64,000 nt of DNA from Panopea generosa (taxonomy: Eukaryota; Mollusca; Bivalvia; Adapedonta; Hiatellidae): positions 50,287,206-50,351,205 of the forward strand of contig CM055901.1 of NCBI GenBank assembly GCA_029582155.1, written 5' to 3'. Positions within the stretch are counted from its first letter, which is position 1, and every line of letters begins with the position of its first letter. The position numbers were made by a program, and so were the translations under genes. Positions 22,553-34,599 of this stretch are shown one piece after another. Below the pieces are notes generated by a model. That model was not told the DNA's origin, searched no databases, and saw only the letters and a program-made list of their open reading frames with translations.

Positions 22553-23375
22553 CTTTTTTTGAGCCAGCCCGAATAAACCACTCGACTACAGGACAATAAA
22601 TATCAAGTATTTGTAACTAGTTTTTAGTCATCAGTTGGACACTATTATTTGCTACCCAGGGTATCGTAGACTTTTAATCAATATTTGTGGATACGCTGCT
22701 GATACAGATCTTTGATTGGTTAGTGGAGAGTACTATCCAGGGACAGATCAATAAACTATGATAGGGTAGTCAAGTCAAGTACTATCCGGGGAGAGATCAA
22801 TAAGGCAGTAAATTTTAATATGAATGACAATCAAAATGTTGTAGGGAATCAATAACTGCTCCCTTATCTCCATAACAATGGAATAAAACATGATTGCATT
22901 CTCTGTTCTCACAGAATTGTTTATTACAGAGAGTCATAAGAAGAATTATATAAAAACACACAAAACAACCCTCCTGTTCATTTGCTGTTTGAAATGCATT
23001 TTATATTAAAGGGGCACATGGTAACTTGATAAATTTTCAACTAATTCTGTTTCAGCAATGGGATGCAAATATGATATAAGCATATATCAATGTGCACAGA
23101 CCTTTTTGTAAACAGCTAAATGGCATCCTAATTTGCGTATTCAAGGTCATATTATGACAAGTGTTACATTTATTTTTTCAAGATTTTTTTAAACCAGTAA
23201 AATTATTAATGATAGAAAAAAAAGGCCTGGGAAGAATCATTTTGTATCTTTTAAGAATGTTTACTCCTGTTTCAATACTGGCATGCCACTTATATTATTC
23301 AAACTGTTGATAATTTCTTAAACATGTGCATGAAACTCTCTACATATTTGCATGGAATAGGTTTAGGTTGTAACT
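22553..23375. other. Single-copy sequence with a 49-bp duplication
   Basis: tactatccagggacagatca at 22731 is repeated as tactatccggggagagatca at 22780, a two-copy local duplication. The remainder is featureless. Confidence 0.55.
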
Positions 23376-23662
23376 GCTGAGGTCACTGGCTAAGCTGGTA
23401 ACATGACTGACTGACTGTCAATCCAGGGCTCATGAGTTTGAAAACCCATACAGTCTCAGTCTCGAAAATGATTAGTGATGAACTTTGTTCTACAGCCATA
23501 AATCTCCCACCACTCAGAATATGTGGGGAAGTAGTCAGTGACTTCCAAAGATAAGATGTGTCTAGAACTTCTCAGAAACGATGATTAGTTGGACTGACTG
23601 CCATTATATAACTGAATTACTGTGCAAAAATGTGCAAAAATGTGCAAAATGTGCAAAATCCA
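23376..23662 (+). mobile_element. SINE family F with tandem tail
   Basis: The head is cactggctaagctggtaaca (box A-like) and catgagtttgaaaaccc (box B-like). The body includes gttctacagccataaatctc and tgtggggaagtagtcagtga. The element ends in a tail of about four tgtgcaaaa units (23622-23658). Short tandem tails are common at SINE 3' ends and mark the likely boundary. Confidence 0.55.
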
Positions 23663-23944
23663 ATACACTCACTACAAGCTATACAAATGAGTGGCTTATA
23701 ATTGGCCATAAGTAAACATTTTGGGCGCCATTTCCTTTCTTATATTATTATTTAAATTGTATCTGAATCAAAGCTTTAGCAGCTTTTTTATGGTAACTTT
23801 TAAAGGATTGTTTCATTTAAATCCTGTGCAATTATTCTCAATGGGAACACTTTTGCACAGTGACAAAATTTGTTTGTCAATTCTTAATATTAAGTTAATC
23901 AAAACTGAGTGATGACTTTTTAATCACATGAAACACCTTGTACA

Positions 23945-25362
23945 CTACAATGAATGTTACAATCTGTTGAGGTCGACATTAATAGAACATGCATTGGCAG
24001 AACATGTAAAAAGTTACAATAAGTTGAGGTTGACATTGACAGAACATGTAACACCAGTGAGCTTTGTTCATTACATACATGTTACAATAAATTGAGGTCG
24101 ACATTGACAGAACATGTAACACCAGTGAGATTTGAACATTACATAAATGTAACAATCAGTCAAGGGTGAGCTTTGAACATCACATACATGTTACAATCAG
24201 TTGAGGTCGACATTGACAGAACATGTAACACCAGTGAGCTTTGAACATCACATACATGTTACAATCAGTTACGGTCGACATTAACAGAACATGTAACACC
24301 AGTGAGCTTTGAACATTACATAAATGTTACAATCAATTGAGGCTGACATTGACAGAACATGTAACACCAGTGAGCTTTGTTCATTACATAAATGTTACAA
24401 TCAGTTGACGTTGACATTGACAGAACATGTAACACCAGTGAGCTTTGTTCATTACATAAATGTTACAATCAGTTAACGTTGACATTGGCAGAATATGTAA
24501 CACCAGAGAGCTTTGAACATTACATAAATGTTACAATCAGTTGAGAATGACATTGACAGAACATTAACACCAGTGAGCTTTGTCCATTACATAAATGTAA
24601 CAATCAGTTGAGGTCGACATTGACAGAACATGTAATACCAGGGAGCTTTGTTCATTACATAAATGTTACATTCAGTTATGGTCGACATTGACAGAACATG
24701 TAACACCAGTGAACTTTGTTCATTAAATAAATGTTACAATCAGTTGAGGGCTATATTGACAGAACATGTAACAACAGTGAACTTTGTTCATTACATAAAT
24801 GTTACAATCAGTTGAGGCTGACATTGACAAAACATGTAACAAACGTGAGCTTTGTTCATTACATACATATTAAAATCAGTTGAGGTTGACACTGACAGAA
24901 CATGTAACACCAGTGAGCTTTGTTCATTACATAAATGTTACAGTCAGCTGAGGTTGACATAGACAGAACATGTAACACCAGAGAGCTTTGTACATTACAT
25001 TAATATTACAATCAATTGAGGTCAATATTGACAGAACATGTAACACCAGTGAGCTTTGTTCATTACATAAATGTTACAATTAGTTGAGGTCGACATTTAT
25101 AGAACATGCATTGACAGAACATGTAAAATGTTACAATCAGTTGAGGGAGATATTGACAGAGCCTGTAACACCAGTGAGCTTTGAACATTACACGAATGTT
25201 ACAATCAGTTGAGGTTGACATTGACAGAACCTGTAACACCAGTGAGCTTTGAACATTACATAAATGTTACAATCAGTTGAAGTTGACATTGACAGAGTCT
25301 GTAACACCAGTGAGCTTTGAACATTACATAAATGTTACAATCTGTTGAGGTCGACATTGACA
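23945..25362. repeat. Minisatellite, 68-bp unit, about 20 copies
   Basis: The unit contains catgtaacaccagtgagctt, tgttcattacataaatgtta and caatcagttgaggttgacat, 68 bp in all. The first copy and one near 25081-25140 are shortened in the same way (catgcattgacagaacatgt), suggesting block copying within the array. No frame stays open, and there is no sign of coding use. Confidence 0.96.
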
Positions 25363-26704
25363 GTCATATTCCAAGTTGATGGTATTTTTACATTTTTAAT
25401 AATATTAATAAATACTGTTAATAAAACTGAAAATAATTACAAAGAAGCAGAAATCTTAAACTGACACATAGACATTGTGGCAAATTTTGTGGCAAACACT
25501 ATTGGTATTTTTTTATAAAAATTATATATTATATTACAACAACTCAGTATGTACTCAGACCCCAATCTGATCACCGAGGCCTTTATGCTAAGCAATAGAC
25601 CTCCGACATAATAAGGCGTCATTTTGAAACTATTTTCAGTCACATAATAAAATAAAATGGCGGCCTCCTTATGTCACCTTATATACATGTGCGTTGAAAA
25701 TATAAACATTGGTTAATCAAGACTGATATTTTGAATTTCCCTATAAACATGACCCATTACGAGTGTATAAATAAAAAAATCGATATAATAACGCCATATA
25801 TTCAACTTAATGATGGATACATAATTTGTTACTTTCATGCGAATGAACACAGACTTGTAACACAGGCAAATAGCATTGGTGTATTCTAGAGCTATACACG
25901 AGGTGTATTATACGGAGGATACAGAAATACCCGATGTTTCATGATTGCTCAGACTCTTTGTGTCTATATTGCAAAGGGGCATAACTCTGGTAAATGGTTA
26001 ACAGCATCCTCACGAAAAAATTGTGGGATTTTTAAACAAAAACGTGTAAATATAGCATCATTTTTTTTATCCTTGATAATAATTATCAATTTGCATTGTT
26101 TTAAACATTTTTTACTCTTGTTTTCAGAGCTAGCACAGTTAATAATTTAAATGGTTTCTATTTTGAAATGACTGAAAGTGTCATTTTTCTGTACCTTAAC
26201 TGTCATCAAATAAACTTTTTTTTTTTTAAAAGGATGAAATACATGATTCATCGCCTCCCAGGCTATGATGTCATGGAGGCGAACATGATTATTGCAACAA
26301 TTATAAATTAACTGATTAGAAATCAACATCAGTAATTGATATTTGAAGCAGAATTCCATAACAATGCTGTGTTACCATGGTAACTGAGACTGACAGATGG
26401 CGGGGATGTGTGAGCAGACAAAGACAATTTGTCACCATGTCGTAAGAAGACTGAATCACTCGGCTATTAAAAGGAATAAAACATTAGAAATCGACACATA
26501 ACCAATATGTGGCCAACGATGGAGTGACATAATAAATTGAGACACATAAGGGTTTCTTCATAGGGGCTTCATCAGGGACTTTCATTAAAGGTTTTTGTTT
26601 AAAGTTCAATTTGCATGCTGCTTGCTGCTTAAGCTGGGTTTGTGCATTAAACACAACTGATTTTAAATACCTTTGCATAATGTCTGATGCCACAGAAATT
26701 TTTA
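25363..26704. other. Single-copy sequence with short inverted repeats
   Basis: An imperfect inverted repeat lies at about 25607-25678 (gacataataaggcgtcattt against aaaatggcggcctccttatg). A second, smaller one at about 26239-26291 pairs catcgcctcc with ggaggcgaacatg. A 69-codon minus frame at 26484-26693 is non-repetitive but unrecognised. Confidence 0.45.
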
Positions 26705-26854
26705 TATAATATTTTGAAATGGGACACTATTCCATTTCCAACACATCTCCAGCTGTGTCAAGCATTGTCAACTAAAGGTCGTGTGTTTGTGTCCAGCTTG
26801 GTCCAAAATCTTTATATGACAAAGCTTGGCCACTTACTTGCAGAATGAAAACGC

Positions 26855-26900
26855 AATGATGGTCTAGTGGTAAAGTGTATGCCTCACATGTGAAAATTCA
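26855..26900 (+). mobile_element. tRNA-like SINE head fragment
   Basis: atggtctagtggtaaagtgt resembles a box A and D-arm, followed by atgcctcacatgtg like an anticodon arm. The sequence then breaks directly into the 15-bp array, so box B is missing. Confidence 0.4.
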
Positions 26901-27328
26901 CCCACTGACCACTCACCCATGGACCACTCACCCACAGTTCACTCACCCACTATCCACTCACCCACTATCCACTCACCCATTGTCTACTCACCCACAGTCC
27001 ACTCACCCATGGTCCACTCACCCACAGTCCAATCACTCATGGACCACTCACCAATGGACCACTCACCAATGGACCACTCACTCACAGTCCACTCACCCAT
27101 GAACCACTACCCATGGACCACTCACCCATGGTCCACTACCCATGGACCACTCACCCATGCTCCACTCACCCACAGTCCAATCACCCATGGACCACTCACT
27201 CACAGTCCACTCACCCATGAACCACTACCCATGGACCACTCACCAATGGACCACTACCCATGGACCACTCACCCATGGTCCACTCATCCACAGTCCACTC
27301 ACCCACAGACCACTCACCCACTGTATGG
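26901..27328. repeat. Minisatellite, 15-bp unit, about 28 copies
   Basis: The unit is cactcacccatggac with variants cacagtc and ctatc. The period is a multiple of three and the C-rich strand lacks stops, so plus-strand frames of 75, 146 and 172 codons (THPLS or HSPTV pentapeptides) run through and, in one case, past the array to 27660. The part past the array has no recognisable domain, so I treat the frames as incidental. Confidence 0.95.
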
Positions 27329-27561
27329 ACAAGTTTGTAGATTTCAACATTATCTATGATGTATATATGAAGGAAATAAAATCAAGTTTCAACTCCTACT
27401 TCCTCTGTTCCTTTATAGACTCATCCATCATTGTTTGTGGACATTTTCATTATCATTTAGAGGTGTACAGAGAGTCCAACAACGTAGATCGTCATCTGAA
27501 CGTGTCAGTGGTGCAAATTGTTCCAGTTGTTGTGATTCGCAAGTTTAAGATCACAATTACT
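27329..27561. other. Single-copy sequence
   Basis: An open frame continues out of the array here, without motif. Nothing else is supportable. Confidence 0.45.
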
Positions 27562-27640
27562 CTCATACTACACCAGGCCAGGTTTGCTGTGTTGGTAGCA
27601 CGTATGTCTGTCAATACAAGGGTCTCGAGTTCGAATAAAC
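27562..27640 (+). mobile_element. tRNA-like SINE head remnant
   Basis: tttgctgtgttggtagcacg (box A-like) and tctcgagttcgaataaacc (box B-like) lie about 35 bp apart. No 3' body aligns with other families. Confidence 0.4.
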
Positions 27641-27804
27641 CTAATTTATACAAGTTTTAATTTTCTGTAAAATATAACTAGTCTTACAGCCAAACAAGCA
27701 TGTTAACATTGTTGTCATTATTTAGATCAACATTATCTGAGCACTATTGGCACATTCAACATTCTAGTTTTCCACCATGAATTATTTTCAAAAAGTCATT
27801 TTTA

Positions 27805-28602
27805 TGAACACTTGTGTATCTGGGTACTAAATCTGTCAATGAGCAACACTTTATGAACACTGTGCATCTGGGCACCCATTCTGCCAGTAAGCATTACTTT
27901 TATGAGACTTTGTATATCTGGGCACACATTCTGTCAGTAAGCATTACTTTTATGAGACTTTGTGCATCTGGACACACATTCTGTTAGTAGGAATTATTTT
28001 TACGAGACTCTGTGCATCTGGGTGCACATTCTGTGAGAAAACATTACTTTTATGAAACTTTGTGCATCTGGACACACATTCTGTCAGTAAGCATTTCTTT
28101 TATGAGACTTTGTGCATCTGGGTACACATTCTGTCAGTGAGCATTACTTTTATGAGACTTTGTGCATCTGGACACACATTCTGTTAGTAGGAATTATTTT
28201 TACGAGACTCAGTGCATCTGAGTACACATTCTGTGAGTAAGCATAACTTTTATGAAACTTTGTGCATCTGGACACACATTCTGTCAGTAAGCATTTCTTT
28301 TACAAGACTTTGTGCATCTGGGTACACATTCTGTCAGTGAGCATTACTTTTATGAGACTTTGTGCATCTGGAAACACATTCTGTCAGTAAGCATTACTTT
28401 TATGAGACTTTGTGCATCTGGACACACATTCTGTCAGTAAGCATTACTTTTATGAGACTGTGCATCTGGGCACATGTTCTGTCTGTAGGCATTACTTTTA
28501 TTAGACTTTGTGCATCTGGACACACATTCTGTCAGTAAGCATTACTTTTATGAGACTGTGCATCTAAGTACAAAATCCGTCAATAAACATTACTTAACAA
28601 AC
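27805..28602. repeat. Minisatellite, 50-bp unit, about 16 copies
   Basis: The unit contains tttgtgcatctggacacaca, ttctgtcagtaagcattact and tttatgagac. Diagnostic variants recur exactly 200 bp apart (ctgttagtag at 27981 and 28181; ctgtgaga/gtaa at 28031 and 28231; gcatttctttta near 28091 and 28291), a four-unit higher-order repeat. There is no long open frame. Confidence 0.96.
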
Positions 28603-30006
28603 ACTATGAATTAATGTAATTCTTAAATAATAGTTGAACTACAACATTTAGCAATTTTACAACTTTAAAGAGCCATTCTCAACATATCTGGAATAATGGT
28701 GAACGATTTATTGACGTAACTAGCTAGTTATAATAAAAGAAATGTTATTAATGACAATCCCTATTCATAAAAACGTTCAATATGAGACTCTACTTCCAGC
28801 AACTTGAGTGACGTATTTGTTGATATTTTATTGTGTCAACGCAACAGTGGGAAGGAAGTTGTAAATATTTCCTGGAGCTGTTAAATCTGGAGACCCATCA
28901 GCCCTCTATGAATTATTAAACACTTACCTAACCGCTGCTAGAGTTCTCATAACTCAAGGCAAATATATTGTCACTGGCATATTACCTGGCTTTCTGCTTG
29001 CTGATATTATATTATTTTGAATACTGTATTTGTTTTTGATGGGGTAAGCATAGTTTTCCTTATAACACACAGCAGTAAGCCAATTTTTCTTACATTTCAG
29101 TAATTCATTAAACAGATTATATTATGTTTAGTAAAATCTCTAAGATGGAACTAAGGACACTACGACTGAATTAAAGACATTTGAACAGGTTACGTATGGA
29201 ACAAACGACTTTTTACTAGGTTTTGTTTAATAAAAGCACTAAGATGGAACAAAGGACTTGTAGATAGGTTATGACCCATAAAAACATTAAGATTGAACTA
29301 TGACCCTTTTTTATATATATAGTTTAATGATTAAAAAAAAAAAAAAAAAATGATTCAAAATGTTAAAGTGATTTTTGTTGATTGACATGTTAACATGTAT
29401 TTTATGTATTATAGAAAAGGACATAACATGTTAAAACTCACGGAGACATTATTTGATTTTTATTTTTTAAAACTGAACTTTTAATGGATCTATAATTATC
29501 AACAGATCAAATTTTTATATAAATATAATACGGTAAACACTGTGATATGGTATGGCAATTTGAATTACATTCTTGGAGTAAATTAACACCTATCCTTTGT
29601 TTACTCCAATATGTACTTAAAATAGTTTCCTTTTATTTACCAAAGTCATCTTTATATCATGTGTCAAAACAGCACTTTCAGCACATATAACAGCAATCAA
29701 AACAGCAGCAAAATAACACCAAACAAAACAGCACCACTGTCAATGTCAGTGAAGTAATTCCTAATACAAAGTATTTCTCTTACTTCCAAAAAATAACAAT
29801 GATAGGATGAAAATTCAGAAAAACGAGAAACAAGTAATTGGAAAAGACCCCTGGGATAAAGTATAATTGTTGCCTAGTTGTCCGATACAACAATATTATC
29901 TGGGGGAGCTGTTATTGATTTATTTTACACTGTTTTTCTTAAGTCTGATATTGAGGATGTTTAAACAATAAACTTGCATGATAAAACTGGGAACATAATA
30001 ATAAAG
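28603..30006. other. Mostly single-copy, with weak repeats and an A18 run
   Basis: A loose repeat of aagatggaacaaaggac type occurs at 29141, 29192 and 29240. An A18 run lies at 29333-29350. The region near 28860-29000 is somewhat less AT-rich. No gene is supportable. Confidence 0.5.
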
Positions 30007-30625
30007 TAACTAGGACTAGAAGCAATGACAGGTGATACGAAACTAGAGCCAGAAGCAATTGCAGGTGATAGAGTAACTTGAACTAGAAGCAATTATAGGT
30101 GATGGATGAACTAGAACCAGAAGCAATTGCAGGTGATAGAGTAACAAGAACCAGAAGCAATTGTAGGTGATAGAGTAACTAGAAATAGAATAACCAGAAC
30201 CAGCAGCAATGATAGGTGATATAGTAACTGGACCAGAAGCAAGGACAGGTGATAGAGTAACTAGACCCAGAAGCAATTGCAGGTGATAGAGCAACTTGAA
30301 CTAGAAGCAATTGCAGGTGATAGAGTAACTAGAACCAGAAGCAATTGTAGGTGATAGATGAACTAGAATCAAAAGCAATTGTAGGTGATAGAGTAACTAG
30401 AAATAGAATAACAAGAACCAGCAGCAATAATAGGTGATATAGTAACTGGACCAGAAGCAATGACAGGTGATAGAGTAACTAGACCCAGAAGCAATGACAG
30501 GTGATAGAGTAACTAGAAGGTAACTAAAACCAGAAGCAATGACTGGTGATAGAGTAACTAGAACCAGAAGCAATGACAAGTTAAATATGTAACTAGAAAC
30601 AGAAGCAATGGCAGGTGATAGAGTA
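30007..30625. repeat. Minisatellite, ~34-bp unit, about 18 copies
   Basis: The unit contains aactagaaccagaagcaatt and gcaggtgatagagt. A longer block (aactagaaatagaataacca, then gcagcaatgataggtgatat) appears near 30177 and again near 30398, implying a ~220-bp higher-order duplication. Minus-strand frames of 60 and 83 codons are by-products. Confidence 0.95.
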
Positions 30626-31368
30626 AAAATGGGGGCAGACGCAGATGAAAATCTAGCAATTCACTTATTATGGCCTAATAGTGGTCATGTTGGATTATTG
30701 ATGATGAGAAAAGACACAACTAAGAACTATGAAAAGGCAGGGTAAATTGTGACCATGTTTCACAAATTTCGGTCAATGATTTCAGAAATCATAAAAATAT
30801 TGCATACAATAACAGTAACAACAATAGGCATTCTAATTGGACATAACATTTGACTAATGAGAATTGTTCAGAGGAACTAAATAGCAGTTTGACAGACATC
30901 ATAATTCAATACTGCAACAGGAAAAAACCAGTGTGCACAGCACAGCAGCATGGAGTAGCGAACAACATAGCTTCACTACAGGGATGCACATCTTATTCAA
31001 TTAGTGTTACATAGCGCTATGAATAATTTAAGCCAAGAGACTACATGTTTATCAATTATTACAATAATATCTCCTGGGATCTCACTGTTCCAGTGTTCCT
31101 TCATAATCAATAACGAACAAAAATATCACTTGCTGCCAAATATAAGTTGAACTATGGCCCACAATTACAATTTACGGCATCTTTAAAATATCAATGATGG
31201 AGGAAACTCTAAAAGTGTTTTAGAGTAAGACAGAGTGATGCCATTAGGGGCTGTAACATTTCACAATGTATATTTTATATTGTGCAATTGATTTTTACCA
31301 ATTGGAGCTCAATTGCAAGAGTAATCTTAAAGTTTTCATGGTATCTCTATCTCTTGTTCATGGCAGAA
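30626..31368. other. Single-copy sequence
   Basis: No supportable feature. Confidence 0.5.
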
Positions 31369-31682
31369 GCTCAGTTTTGGGTGTTACATTTGAGAGGTAT
31401 TAGGCTGAGTTTTGGGTGTTACATTTGAGAGGTATTAGGCCGAGTTTTGGGTGTTACATTTGAGAGATATTAGGCAGAGTTTTGGGTGTTACTTTTGAGA
31501 GATATTAGGCAGAGTTTTGGGTGTTACTTTTGAGAGGATATTAGGCCGAGTTTTGGGTGTTACTTTTGAGAGGATATTAGGCTGAGTTTTGGGTGTTACT
31601 TTTGAGAGGATATTAGGCTGAGTTTTGGGTGTTACTTTTGAGAGGATATTAGGCCGAGTTTTGGGTGTTACTTTTGAGTTTT
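31369..31682. repeat. Minisatellite, 35/36-bp unit, about 9 copies
   Basis: The unit is gagttttgggtgttactttt plus gagaggatattaggct. Left copies have 35 bp (acatttgagaggtattag) and right copies 36 bp, so a single-base insertion has spread through the right half. A minus-strand frame (12-residue SKVTPKTRPNIL repeat, 79 codons) opens only in the 36-bp part. Confidence 0.95.
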
Positions 31683-31739
31683 GCATCAAACAAAGGGTCT
31701 TTATGGGCAAGTTAAACAATTTGCACATTATAAAGTTAT

Positions 31740-32060
31740 TCGACTTTTAAGTGTTGTTTGAAGTTCAGGGGAACACATTTTTATTTAGTTAGGTGTTCAA
31801 GAAAATTTGGTAACACATTATATAGAAAATTATTATAAATTAGTTATGATGTTCAAGGGAAAACTTGTACCATTAGAAATTTTATATTTTAATTGTTTTG
31901 GTGTTCAAGTGAAAAAGTTTAACATTAGAAATCTTACATTTTCATAGTAAATTGGTGTTCAACGGCAGTTTTTGAACATATCTCTGTTTTCAGGTGTAAC
32001 TCATAAACAATTTAGAAATACTTCTTTAAACTTGGTTAGATGTTCCAGGAAACTTACTTT
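31740..32060. repeat. Degenerate array, ~54-bp unit, about 6 copies
   Basis: gtgttcaagtgaaaa-type motifs recur near 31790, 31848, 31901, 31955 and 32039, with AT-rich filler between. Strong divergence between copies marks an old array. Confidence 0.6.
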
Positions 32061-32410
32061 AAAATATACAGATATATTCCACTCATTCTATTTTTTGCTC
32101 AAGGTCAACTTTGTAACATATATCGAAATCTTCCCCATTTCTTCTGGTTTCATTTTGACAGCAATCTATTAACATATAGCAATATTCCACTTTTCATCCG
32201 GTTTATACTCTGGTTTTATACTTTTTATTTCATATATATTTTTTTTACCCCCAAACCATATCACATCAATATGTCGATTTTATTTTTGTGTTTTTGTTAT
32301 GAAAACAACACTTATTGTCACACAATGTCATATTGCCAATCTTTCTATTTCGATTTACTCTCAGTTATACATATGACACATAGATTTTTATTCTTCAAAT
32401 AATTTCATTA

Positions 32411-32735
32411 ATATCATATTCTCATATTTATTTTTAAATATCATAGCTTTCTCATATCTATTTTTTAATATCATATACACAGAAAGCTTTCTCGTATTTA
32501 TTTTTAATGTCATATACACAGAAAGCTTTCTCATATTTATTTTTTAATATCATATACACAGTAAGCTTTTTCATATTTATTTTAATGTCATATACACAGA
32601 AAGCTTTCACATGTTTTTTTTTAATGTCATATACACAGAAAGCTTTCTCATGTTTATTGTTAATATCATATACACAGAAAGCTTTTCCATATTTATTTTT
32701 AATATCATATACACAGAAAACTTTCTCATATTCAT
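32411..32735. repeat. Minisatellite, 40-bp unit, about 8 copies
   Basis: The unit contains tttttaatatcatatacaca and gaaagctttctcatatttat, with an aaagcttt palindrome. Plus-strand frames (81 and 89 codons) pass through it without a motif. Confidence 0.93.
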
Positions 32736-33224
32736 CACCCTTTATAATTTTTCAGTTTCATGTTCGTGTAAAATAAAACATAACTTTTTATTTTTCTCAT
32801 TTCATTTCTTGTCAAGGTCAATGTCATTAAGTGCAGATGCTGACTATATTTGTTAATATAATATCCACATAGTCATAATCACATTTGGTGCCTCATAAAC
32901 TTTTCCACATATTTATGCTTTTTAATCCAGTTTCATATTCATATTTACTTATTTTCTAGAAAGTTTATGCATTGAGAAACAAAAGCTTCTAGATTTATTT
33001 AGACATGATGACATTTTTTTTCCCGTCTTCCTCAGATGTCTTTTTACAATTAGACTTTTTCTTAGTCTTCCCATGCCACTCAGGTCTCATTGTGTATCCA
33101 GATGTCAAATTTACTTAAATTATTTTTTCATGTAACTAACAAACTTCTAAGAACTATTGAAAACACTTCTATAGTAGGTTTTTTGTCCTATAATGTAGTC
33201 ATTTTGGTTGCTGTGCATTGTTTG
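32736..33224. other. Single-copy spacer between two arrays
   Basis: AT-rich, no gene supportable. A 68-codon plus frame at 33090-33296 has no motif. Confidence 0.5.
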
Positions 33225-34205
33225 TCCCTTTATATAAGGCTATGGCGTTTATCCCTTCACATAAGAGTATGTTTATTTATTCAAAAAAGAATATGATCTT
33301 TATTCCTTCACAAACTGTTATGAAGTTTATATTCCTACACATAAGAATATGTTTATTCCTTCACATAAGGATATGATGTTTATTCCTCCACATAAGGATA
33401 TGATGTTAATTCATTCACATAAGGATATGATGTTAATTCCTTCACATAAGGATATGATGTTCATTCCTACACACAAGAATATGTTTATTCATTCACATAA
33501 GGATATCATGTTTATTCCATCACATAAGGATATGATGTTTATTCCTTCACATATGGATATGATGTTTTCACTTCACATAAGACTATGATGATTATCCCTT
33601 CACATAAAGCTATGATGTTCATTCCTTCACATAAGGCTATGATGTTTAATATTTCACATAAGAATAAACTGTTTATTACTTCACATAAGGCTATGCTGTT
33701 TATCCCTTCACATAAGGTTATGATATTTATTATTTCACATAAGGATATGCTGTTTATCCCTTTACATAAGGCTATGATGTTTATCCCTTCACATAAGGAT
33801 ATGAAGTTTATATTCCATCACATAAGAATATGTTTATTCCTTCACATAAGGCTATGATATTTATCATTTTACATAAGGATATGGTGTTTATCACTTCTCA
33901 TAAGACTTTGATGTTTATCCCTTCACAAAAGGATATGATGTTTACCACTTCAAATAAAAATGTGGTGTTTATTGCTTCACATGAGGTTATGGTGCTATCA
34001 CTTCATATAAGGATATGATGTTTATCCATCCACATATACAAGGATAAGATGTTTTCACTGCACATACATATAAGGATATGATATTAATCCCTTCACATAA
34101 GGATATCATGTTTATTAGTTTACATTCACATATATATGGATAATGTTTCATACTTCACATGCACACAAATATATGACATTTATCACCTCACATATATGAA
34201 ATTCA
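33225..34205. repeat. Minisatellite, 27-bp unit, about 33 copies
   Basis: The unit is tttattccttcacataagga plus tatgatg. Frames stay open in blocks on the plus strand (79, 90 and 62 codons; nonapeptide FIPSHKDMM). Copies after about 34020 carry inserts such as catatataca and become irregular. Confidence 0.95.
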
Positions 34206-34599
34206 CTATATCCATAAATGTACTACCCCACTATTCACACAATGCATCTTTGACCGTCACAAATGTAATCCACATAATGGGTCTTTCCAATAGACCCTGA
34301 CAGACCCACATAAAGTTTTATCCATATATGGTATATTCTTGGTAACTTTTGTATGTTATCTATATAACTTAAACACATGTCGGTTCATTTACCCACCATG
34401 CATTACCATCTTTCAAATTCTTGCCTAAATCACAGAAATTTGTCTTGTTAAAATATCAAAACACTGTTACTGTTTTTTTTCTCTTTAACTTGTCTTTTAG
34501 TTAAATTTACATAATGACATTCTGTCTTCTACTTTTTTCTTTATAATATTGTTTTTATTCATGTTTTTTTTTATATATTTACATAATTGTACATTGTGC
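34206..34599. other. Single-copy AT-rich spacer
   Basis: No supportable feature. Confidence 0.5.

Noticed and set aside
26500-26600. Hammerhead ribozyme core on the minus strand (ctgatga and gaaa)
   Set aside because: The segment between the two core motifs does not form stem II, and no stem III closes after gaaa.
26875-27660. Threonine/histidine/proline-rich repeat protein running past its array
   Set aside because: Pentapeptide repeats come from a 15-bp satellite, and the unique extension has no recognisable domain.
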